DNA of 24,477 nucleotides. It comes from Paludihabitans sp045133675. Lineage in GTDB: Bacteria; Bacillota; Clostridia; Oscillospirales; Ruminococcaceae. The stretch covers positions 1 through 24,477 of the forward strand of contig JBGUUS010000142.1 in the NCBI GenBank assembly GCA_045133675.1, written 5' to 3'. Positions 7,997 to 13,211 of the stretch are shown here, one piece after another. The stretch's first letter is position 1; every line of letters starts with the position of its first letter. The notes beneath the pieces were generated by a model. That model was given only the letters and a program-made list of their open reading frames with translations, was not told the origin of the DNA and did not search any database. A program made the position numbers and the translations under genes.

Positions 7997-9175
7997 TCAT
8001 ACCTGCAGGTAATTGACAACGGACAGCGTTTCTCCTTTTTCGCAATATACGCGCGGAACACGGCGGCCGATCAGGCACATCAGCTCGTAGTTGATCGTGC
8101 CGCACTGCGCCGCAAGGTCGGAGAACGTCAGCGACTGCGCGCCGTCCGTTCCGACAACCGTCACCGTATCTCCGCATTTTGCTTCCGGAATATCCGTAAC
8201 GTCGAGCATCAGCTGATCCATGCAGATGTTGCCGATAATCGGCGCGCGCTTGCCGTGCAGAAGCATATAGCCTTTGTTCGAAAGCGTGCGCGGATAGCCG
8301 TCGGCATATCCGATCGGAACGGTCGCAACGCGCGTCGGCTTTTTCGCCATAAAAGTGCGGTTATAGGAAACGGAAGTGCCCGGTTCGATCTCTTTTACCA
8401 TCGAAATGATGCTGTACAGCGACATAACCGGCTTGAGCGCGAACGGAAGCGGTTCACCGCTCGGCGGACAGCCGTACAGGATGATACCGGCGCGCGCAAG
8501 CTGCATGCCGTCGCTCTCGCGAAAGGCAATGCCGGCGCTGTTCTGGATATGATACAGCGGAAAAACAATGCCGCGTGCCTCCAAAACGGCACGAACTGCG
8601 TCAAAACGGCTGCGCTGCATCGCGGTATATGCGTCGGAAAGGCTGTCGCGGCTGTCGGCGCTTGAAAAATGCGAGAACATACCGCAGCAGTTGAGTCCCG
8701 GCAGGGAACAAATCTGCTCGATTTCGTCTGCGGCCGCAGCGGCATTACTTGCATCAAACCCGATTCGGCTCATGCCGGTGTCGAGCTTGATGTGGCAGTT
8801 AAGCGTAATTCCGGCTTCTGCCGCCGCTTCGCTGAGCATTTGCGCATATTCCGCGGAGAAAACCGCCTGTGAAATCCGGAAATCGGCGAGATCGGTTGCG
8901 GCTTCCGGCGGTGTATAACCGAGAATCAATACCGGTGCATCGATTCCGCCGCGTCGCAGGCTGATTGCTTCGCTGATGTTGGAAACAGCGAAAAAGGAAA
9001 CACCTTCGCGCTCGAGTGTCTGCGCGATGACGCGGTCGCCGTGTCCGTAAGCATCGGCTTTCACGACGGCCATAACCTGTACCGAATCCGGCAGCTGTGC
9101 GCGGATCTGGTGAATATTAAATTGCAGGGCATCCAGATCGATCTGAGCCCAGGTTCGTCTGTAAAACGGTTTCAT
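7997..9175 (-). CDS. alr: Alanine racemase
   Basis: A 392-residue PLP enzyme that interconverts L- and D-alanine for peptidoglycan. The N-terminal TIM barrel carries the PLP lysine Lys39 in AVVKADAYGHG. The second catalytic base is expected at Tyr271 in TSVSYNRTF, and IGYADGYPR near 290 and NICMDQ complete the active-site entrance. The length is normal. AGGAGG lies 4 bp before the ATG at 9175. It follows a small membrane-protein gene by 13 bp and precedes the DUF559 gene by 4 bp, so all three may share a transcript. The enzyme is cytoplasmic and dimeric in the family. Confidence 0.96.
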   Translation of the reverse strand: MKPFYRRTWAQIDLDALQFNIHQIRAQLPDSVQVMAVVKADAYGHGDRVIAQTLEREGVSFFAVSNISEAISLRRGGIDAPVLILGYTPPEAATDLADFRISQAVFSAEYAQMLSEAAAEAGITLNCHIKLDTGMSRIGFDASNAAAAADEIEQICSLPGLNCCGMFSHFSSADSRDSLSDAYTAMQRSRFDAVRAVLEARGIVFPLYHIQNSAGIAFRESDGMQLARAGIILYGCPPSGEPLPFALKPVMSLYSIISMVKEIEPGTSVSYNRTFMAKKPTRVATVPIGYADGYPRTLSNKGYMLLHGKRAPIIGNICMDQLMLDVTDIPEAKCGDTVTVVGTDGAQSLTFSDLAAQCGTINYELMCLIGRRVPRVYCEKGETLSVVNYLQV

Positions 9176-9188
9176 AGTACCTCCTGCG

Positions 9189-9374
9189 TTACGTACGAGG
9201 CTTTGCAGTCAACAGCATAATGCCGAGGATGTTGCAGATAACGGAGCCGAAAACGATCCAAAGACCGATGGAGGAAGCGGTGAAGGCGAGGATCAGAACG
9301 CCGCAAAGCAGCATAAATATGCCGAACAGCAGAATGATCAGACCTATCGATTTCAGCTGAGATTTTTGTTTCAT
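9189..9374 (-). CDS. Small two-span membrane protein of unknown function
   Basis: A 61-residue protein starting MKQKSQLKSIG at 9374, with GGAGGG 6 bp upstream. A basic N-terminus precedes two hydrophobic helices (about residues 10-30 and 35-55), then a short tail AKPRT. The frame continues upstream to 9416 but without a ribosome site, so the shorter form is preferred. It is the first gene before alr (13-bp gap). I do not recognise the family. Position suggests coexpression with alanine racemase, not a shared function. Confidence 0.7.
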   Translation of the reverse strand: MKQKSQLKSIGLIILLFGIFMLLCGVLILAFTASSIGLWIVFGSVICNILGIMLLTAKPRT

Positions 9375-9407
9375 GGTGAGCCCTCCAAAAAAGTTCCTAA
9401 CATTTCT

Positions 9408-9436
9408 ATGATACACCTTTTTTCATCTTCGCGCAA
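9408..9436 (-). promoter_or_regulatory. Promoter of the small membrane protein and alr operon
   Basis: Reading leftward there is TTGCGC, a 17-bp spacer and TATCAT, about 35 bp before the start at 9374. Confidence 0.55.
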
Positions 9437-9456
9437 GAGAAAGATGTCGAATCCTT

Positions 9457-9620
9457 GTATTACGCTGTGTAATATTCTGCGAAGTTTTTAACACTTTCCA
9501 CGGAGTTTTCAACGGAGAAGAAGATGATAATACAGCGAACAAGCGCACTTTTCAACCGAAACAACCGTTCTTGTTGAAAACTCCGGCGAAAAGGCGAGTC
9601 TACTCTGTGTAATAATATGC
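9457..9620. repeat. Repeat-rich gap between alr operon and tadA
   Basis: This noncoding stretch holds a perfect 12-bp inverted repeat (GGAGTTTTCAAC at 9502-9513, GTTGAAAACTCC at 9573-9584) and a further TTTTCAAC at 9549-9556. A directly repeated CTGTGTAATA (9465-9474 and 9605-9614) flanks these. TATTAC-gctgt-GTAATA (9458-9474) is a small palindrome. No open reading frame is convincing. It may be a degenerate small element or a cluster of regulator sites. Confidence 0.5.
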
Positions 9621-9645
9621 CGATATGATCGGAAAAATTTTTCGT

Positions 9646-9671
9646 AAAAAAGCGGATCCCAAAGGATCCGC
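9646..9671 (-). terminator. Terminator of the tadA operon
   Basis: Reading leftward, GCGGATCC and GGATCCGC pair around a 4-base loop and are followed by six T residues, starting about 8 bp after the tadA stop. Confidence 0.9.
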
Positions 9672-9678
9672 CCGCGGG

Positions 9679-10137
9679 TTATGCGCGTAAATTTGTGAAA
9701 AAGTCGCTCAGCAGTTTGCGGCAGACAAGCTCGCGGATACCGCCGAGAATTTCCGGCGTATGATTAAAGCCGAGCTTCGTGAAGTCTGCCAGGGTGCCGC
9801 AGCAGCCGGCCTTTGGGTCGTATGCGCCAAAAACAACGGTGTCGACACGCGCATTGATAATGGCACCCATACACATCGGACACGGCTCCAGCGTGACGTA
9901 CAGCGTACAGCCGGAGAGCCGCCAGGAGTCAAGCGATTTGCAGGCCGCGCGGATGGCGTTGATCTCGGCGTGTCCGAGTGCATCGTGATCGGTCTCGCGC
10001 GTGTTATGTCCTGTGGCGATGATCTCGCCGTCTTTTACGATCAGACAGCCGATCGGCGCTTCGCCGATTTTTGCGGCACGTTCCGCCTCCCGGATGGCGA
10101 GATCCATATAATCGGAATGCTGCATTTTTCGTTCCAT
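9679..10137 (-). CDS. tadA: tRNA-specific adenosine deaminase
   Basis: A 152-residue cytidine-deaminase-fold enzyme that converts the wobble adenosine (A34) of tRNA-Arg(ACG) to inosine. Zinc ligands His56 (with catalytic Glu58 in GHAEI) and Cys86/Cys89 in LEPCPMCMGA are all present. The N-terminal DYMDLAIREAERA helix and a terminal FFTNLRA helix fit TadA. The start at 10137 has GGGGTG about 5 bp upstream. It lies 4 bp after the membrane-protein gene and is followed by a strong terminator. In many Clostridia tadA neighbours the SRP RNA and dnaX; neither is seen here. Confidence 0.95.
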   Translation of the reverse strand: MERKMQHSDYMDLAIREAERAAKIGEAPIGCLIVKDGEIIATGHNTRETDHDALGHAEINAIRAACKSLDSWRLSGCTLYVTLEPCPMCMGAIINARVDTVVFGAYDPKAGCCGTLADFTKLGFNHTPEILGGIRELVCRKLLSDFFTNLRA

Positions 10138-10141
10138 GGTA

Positions 10142-11218
10142 TCACCCCATCAGTTCAACCGATTCCGCGAGTGCAACAAGCAGACGGAAAATCAGCAGGA
10201 AGAAGAAAAAGGACGAACAGAAATTGCCGAGTTTTTTCTTATTGGAAAGCGCATCCGTCGGATGAACCAGGCGGAATGCGTTGGCGTCCATGCGAATAAA
10301 ATGGAAATACGCAAAGAATGCGCCGGCAGTGATCAGAAGCGCCGTTGTCACGCGAATCACTTCGACAAGCGATTCGGAGGAAATGAGCGAAGGAAGAAAA
10401 GCATTGCCGTATGTGAACAGCAAAACGCATACAATGCGGGCAAACAGAACCGGACGGATACTTCCGCCGCGGATGGTGAAATAGCCGCCGGCAAGCGAGA
10501 AGAGGAAAATGGAGAAGGCGGCGGTTGCATCACGCGTGATCAGTGCGGAAAGAAGCGCGCAGCTGAGGATCGCAAAGCCGTCTCCAAAGCGTCGCAGAAC
10601 GCGAAGCGCAATACCGTGTGTAAATATCGTTGTTAAAATTACAGTTAGTAAATCGGAAACGAGCTTATATGCGGGCGCAAGATGTGCCGGGAGGAAGGAC
10701 GGCGTTGAAACAAACGCCGGAAGACTCAATCCGAGCAGACGCGCGAGCGCGTGCATTCCTTCCGTCAGCAGGAGTCCGCCAAGCCCGCAGGCAATAAGCA
10801 GAGGAACTGCGATGCGCGCGGTGTTGTGCCGCGCCGGCGCAAACATACGGTGGGTGTAAAGCTGATCGCGATAGACGAAAGAAGCGAGCGCCACCGGCAG
10901 GAGCAATGCGATAAAATCGACGAGCAGTGCCATGAAAAAGGCGGTTGGTCCGGCAACATTGATCCATCCGCTTGTCGGATTGATCTGAATATTCATGCCG
11001 AAGAAATAGCCGATATAGAGAATCGGCGTGCCGAGCGAGGCACGGCAGAGAAAATAGAGCAGTGCCAAAAAACACAGGAACGCAGAAGAGCGTTTTAACG
11101 AGCGCAGATAGCGCAGGCGATTGTTTGCGGAAATAAAACCGAGACCGTCCATATATGTCAGACTGCCTTCGATCGCTTCCTGTTCAAATTTATAGACCGT
11201 ATAGCGCGTTACACTCAC
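10142..11218 (-). CDS. Polytopic membrane protein of unknown function
   Basis: A membrane protein of about 358 residues with perhaps eight to ten hydrophobic segments after a polar N-terminus (YKFEQEAIEGSLTYMDGLGF). A cytoplasmic loop with basic residues follows near the end, then a Phe-rich last span. I do not recognise the family. The frame is open to an ATG at 11257, but that codon overlaps a likely extended -10 promoter, so translation probably begins downstream: at GTG 11218 (chosen), although GGGAGG abuts it too closely, or at ATG 11152. It is cotranscribed with tadA, 4 bp away. The gene is well supported and the start is not. Confidence 0.7.
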   Translation of the reverse strand: MSVTRYTVYKFEQEAIEGSLTYMDGLGFISANNRLRYLRSLKRSSAFLCFLALLYFLCRASLGTPILYIGYFFGMNIQINPTSGWINVAGPTAFFMALLVDFIALLLPVALASFVYRDQLYTHRMFAPARHNTARIAVPLLIACGLGGLLLTEGMHALARLLGLSLPAFVSTPSFLPAHLAPAYKLVSDLLTVILTTIFTHGIALRVLRRFGDGFAILSCALLSALITRDATAAFSIFLFSLAGGYFTIRGGSIRPVLFARIVCVLLFTYGNAFLPSLISSESLVEVIRVTTALLITAGAFFAYFHFIRMDANAFRLVHPTDALSNKKKLGNFCSSFFFFLLIFRLLVALAESVELMG

Positions 11219-11242
11219 CTCCCGTTGCTTTTGTACAGCGAT

Positions 11243-11251
11243 ATTATACCA
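11243..11251 (-). promoter_or_regulatory. Extended -10 promoter of the membrane protein-tadA operon
   Basis: Reading leftward, TGGTATAAT is an extended -10 element. The -35 is weak. The predicted transcription start is near 11236. Confidence 0.55.
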
Positions 11252-11303
11252 TATCATAAAGCGGAATTTGATGCGGATTTGTTAACAAATTGCCGAAAGC
11301 GTG

Positions 11304-11340
11304 AAAAAAACGGCAGCCTGCAAAGCGAAGCTGCCGTTTG
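11304..11340 (-). terminator. Terminator of the lipid kinase gene
   Basis: Reading leftward, AACGGCAGC and GCTGCCGTT pair around a 12-base loop, followed by a run of seven T residues. It begins about 9 bp after the kinase stop. Confidence 0.92.
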
Positions 11341-11348
11341 ATAACCTT

Positions 11349-12290
11349 TTATGCGTTTTGGATCAGACCGGAAAGCGGTGCGGCACCTTTCGGCAGGATG
11401 ATGCGGATCGCGTTTTGAACAGTTTCGACCTCGACATCGGTGTGGAACGAAACTTCGCCGTCGCGGCTTAAGCCGAACGGTTTGTCCGAATGGAGCTTGA
11501 CGGACGGTGTTCTGGCGTATGTGATGTATTCCTGCAGGCTTGGCTTGTCAAGGTGTTTGCCTTTTTTATAGCACGGCAGAACGCTCAAAAAGTGCAGACG
11601 GCGCAGCTTTTTAATGAGCGTGAATTCAAGCAGACCGTCGTTTGCACAGCTGCGCGGAGCCGCGCAGAAACCGCCGCCGTAGTAGCGGCCGTTGCCGAAC
11701 GAACAGAGCAGATACGAATCGGTGAATGTGGAGCCGTCGGCGAGTGTTGCGGTCATAACCTGACCCATCTTGCGGCAGAGCGTCACAAAAACGCCGGCGA
11801 GATAGCCGAACGGGCCGCGCATGATCGGGAATTTGTTGAGTTTCATCAGTTCAACGACAACATCGCAGTCAAAACCGATGTTTGTTACGTTGACCGAATA
11901 GCGGTCGTTTACACGCAGAAGATCAAAACCGATTGCTTCGCCTTCAACCTGTGCGCTCAAGTCGGAGAAAAACTCTTTGTGCTCAAAGCTGCGGACAAAG
12001 TCGTTTCCGCTGCCGCCCGGGATTACGCCGACTGCGGCATTTTCGAAATTGGCGGCACCGTTGATGGATTCGTTCAGCGTGCCGTCACCGCCATAGACGT
12101 AAAACCGAACCGGTTTTCCTTCCTCACAGGTGCGGCGGATATAGTGTTCGCAGTCGCCCGGCTCTTTGGTGACATAAATCACATATGGGATATCGCGGTC
12201 TTTCATGCAGGCTTCAATATGCGGAATCAGGTCCTGTGCGTTGCGCTTTCCTGCGGCCGGATTCAGCACGAAATGATAAACGGTTTCCAT
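11349..12290 (-). CDS. Diacylglycerol kinase family lipid kinase (DgkB/YegS type)
   Basis: A 313-residue soluble lipid kinase. The N-terminal domain opens FVLNPAAGKRNA and contains the nucleotide-binding GGDGT at 67-71 and PGGSGNDF at 91-98. The C-terminal beta domain includes NIGFDCDVV and FGNGRYYGGGF. These match the DAGK catalytic family, which phosphorylates diacylglycerol or related lipids with ATP; DgkB recycles diacylglycerol left by lipoteichoic acid synthesis. METVYHF at 12290 is chosen because GAAGGGG lies about 8 bp upstream; a TTG further upstream is less likely. It is a single-gene unit with its own promoter, palindrome and terminator. The exact lipid cannot be told. Confidence 0.9.
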   Translation of the reverse strand: METVYHFVLNPAAGKRNAQDLIPHIEACMKDRDIPYVIYVTKEPGDCEHYIRRTCEEGKPVRFYVYGGDGTLNESINGAANFENAAVGVIPGGSGNDFVRSFEHKEFFSDLSAQVEGEAIGFDLLRVNDRYSVNVTNIGFDCDVVVELMKLNKFPIMRGPFGYLAGVFVTLCRKMGQVMTATLADGSTFTDSYLLCSFGNGRYYGGGFCAAPRSCANDGLLEFTLIKKLRRLHFLSVLPCYKKGKHLDKPSLQEYITYARTPSVKLHSDKPFGLSRDGEVSFHTDVEVETVQNAIRIILPKGAAPLSGLIQNA

Positions 12291-12341
12291 AGCCTCAACC
12301 CCTTCAATCGACAAATTCGATCAAAATGTATATTATCTTAT

Positions 12342-12370
12342 ATAGTACGTCATTTTTGGACATTTGTCAA
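12342..12370 (-). promoter_or_regulatory. Promoter of the lipid kinase gene
   Basis: Reading leftward there is a perfect TTGACA, a 17-bp spacer and TACTAT. The start codon is about 45 bp further on. Confidence 0.75.
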
Positions 12371-12384
12371 CATTTGTCCAAAAA
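12353..12384. promoter_or_regulatory. 10-bp inverted-repeat operator candidate over the lipid kinase promoter
   Basis: TTTTTGGACA (12353-12362) and TGTCCAAAAA (12375-12384) are perfectly inverted around a 12-bp spacer that contains the -35 hexamer. A dimeric regulator bound here would cover the promoter. Confidence 0.6.
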
Positions 12385-12440
12385 ACGCGGGCTTAAAAGA
12401 CGAAACGGACGGTGTTTTCCGTCCGTTAAAGCCGTTTTTT
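12381..12440. terminator. Nested terminator after the Nif11-like gene
   Basis: The inner stem pairs AACGGACGG with CCGTCCGTT around a 6-base loop. An outer stem pairs GGCTT with AAGCC, flanked by T-runs on both strands. It directly follows the leftward Nif11-like stop. Its leftward T-run overlaps the arm of the lipid kinase operator. Confidence 0.75.
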
Positions 12441-12717
12441 AAAAGCAGAGCGCGATGTAAAAGTTATCGTAGAGATCGTCGTAATAATCGTACGGGTTCA
12501 CACCGCCGCCGTTCGTGCTTTTGAGCTGATTGCAGCTGTATTCCTCGCCTGCGGTGATGAGTTCGCCGACAGTGAGCGCAAAACCGAGCGCGGTTGAAAC
12601 TTCGCAGAAGCGCTGCATCGGCTCGTTTTCGGCTCTTGCGGCAAGCAGCTGTTCTTTTACGTTTGCATCCGCCCTTGCAAGAGCGAGCAGAGCATCCAGT
12701 TTTTCTCCCGTTGTCAT
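12439..12717 (-). CDS. Nif11-like leader-peptide protein with Tyr/Asp-rich tail (possible RiPP precursor)
   Basis: A 92-residue protein. Residues 1-58 follow the Nif11 leader pattern: a helix ending in ADANVKEQLLAA, a variable loop, then FCEVSTALGFALTVGELI, compared with the family trend of Asp...Leu...Leu, then a Gly-Phe and an Ala/Thr-rich EL helix. A flexible STNGGG (67-72) leads to a 20-residue tail with five Tyr, four Asp, and Cys91 next to the last residue. In RiPP precursors of this class the leader is cut at Gly-Gly or a similar site. No modification enzyme or peptidase-transporter is adjacent, so it could instead be a free-standing Nif11-domain protein. AGGTG precedes the ATG at 12717, 1 bp after the upstream stop. 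The family call is from pattern reading only. Confidence 0.6.
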   Translation of the reverse strand: MTTGEKLDALLALARADANVKEQLLAARAENEPMQRFCEVSTALGFALTVGELITAGEEYSCNQLKSTNGGGVNPYDYYDDLYDNFYIALCF

Positions 12718-12718
12718 A

Positions 12719-13027
12719 TCACACCTGATAAAAACCGTGTTCACACAGGCGGTCGAAGCAGAGGTTTATTTCGTCATCGGTGAAAAGCAGACCGAATTCG
12801 CCGCGGACACAAACCGCCTCGGCGGAGAATTTGAGCAGTTTTTTCTCTGCCATCTGCGCAAAGCCCGGCGATTCCAGACCGCGGCGCAGAAGATTTTGCA
12901 TAAAGCGGACACCGCCAAGTTTTGTGATCTGGCCGATATCGCGCGAAAGATCGATTTTAAGCTGTGCAGCCGCTTTGCTGAGCGAGTCAGTGAGAGCGGC
13001 GTTAAAAACAGGTTCGAGCGTTTTCAT
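12719..13027 (-). CDS. Small helical protein of unknown function, partner of the Nif11-like gene
   Basis: A 102-residue protein starting MKTLEPVFNAALTDSLSKAA at 13027, with AAAGGAAG 7 bp upstream. It looks entirely helical and soluble, with no signal peptide. The C-terminus FGLLFTDDEINLCFDRLCEH is acidic and holds two of its three cysteines. A longer frame to 13057 passes the transcript start and is rejected. Its stop is 1 bp before the Nif11-like start, and both follow a good promoter, so they form a two-gene unit and are probably translationally coupled. I do not recognise the family. A role with the Nif11-like protein is inferred from position alone. Confidence 0.7.
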   Translation of the reverse strand: MKTLEPVFNAALTDSLSKAAAQLKIDLSRDIGQITKLGGVRFMQNLLRRGLESPGFAQMAEKKLLKFSAEAVCVRGEFGLLFTDDEINLCFDRLCEHGFYQV

Positions 13028-13057
13028 ACGGTTCTTCCTTTCAAGAGGTATACTCAA

Positions 13058-13086
13058 ATTCTACACAGTTCGAGAGGAAATGTCAA
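13058..13086 (-). promoter_or_regulatory. Promoter of the Nif11-like two-gene unit
   Basis: Reading leftward there is a perfect TTGACA, a 17-bp spacer and TAGAAT. It diverges from the zinc-ribbon gene promoter, whose -35 box is 34 bp away. Confidence 0.75.
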
Positions 13087-13119
13087 ATGGAAAACCAAAG
13101 ACAAAATTTTCGCTTTTTT

Positions 13120-13148
13120 GTGACAAGCGGGCGCGGATATGGTATAAT
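13120..13148 (+). promoter_or_regulatory. Promoter of the zinc-ribbon membrane protein gene
   Basis: GTGACA, a 17-bp spacer and a perfect TATAAT with an extended TGG before it. A small CCGGA/TCCGG stem-loop (about 13169-13185) lies in the leader before AAGGAGG. Confidence 0.7.
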
Positions 13149-13211
13149 GTGAATACGAAAATCGCGTTTCCGGAAGTGTCTCCGGGGACTGTGATATAAG
13201 GAGGAAAATCA

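Noticed and set aside
9502..9584. TTTTCAAC/TTTCCAC motifs as DnaA boxes or a replication origin
   Set aside because: They do not match TTATCCACA closely, and no dnaA, dnaN or AT-rich unwinding region is nearby.
9646..9671. SRP RNA gene next to tadA, as often found in Clostridia
   Set aside because: The sequence after tadA is a simple terminator, with no SRP-like GGUCAGG...GGAAGCAGCC core.
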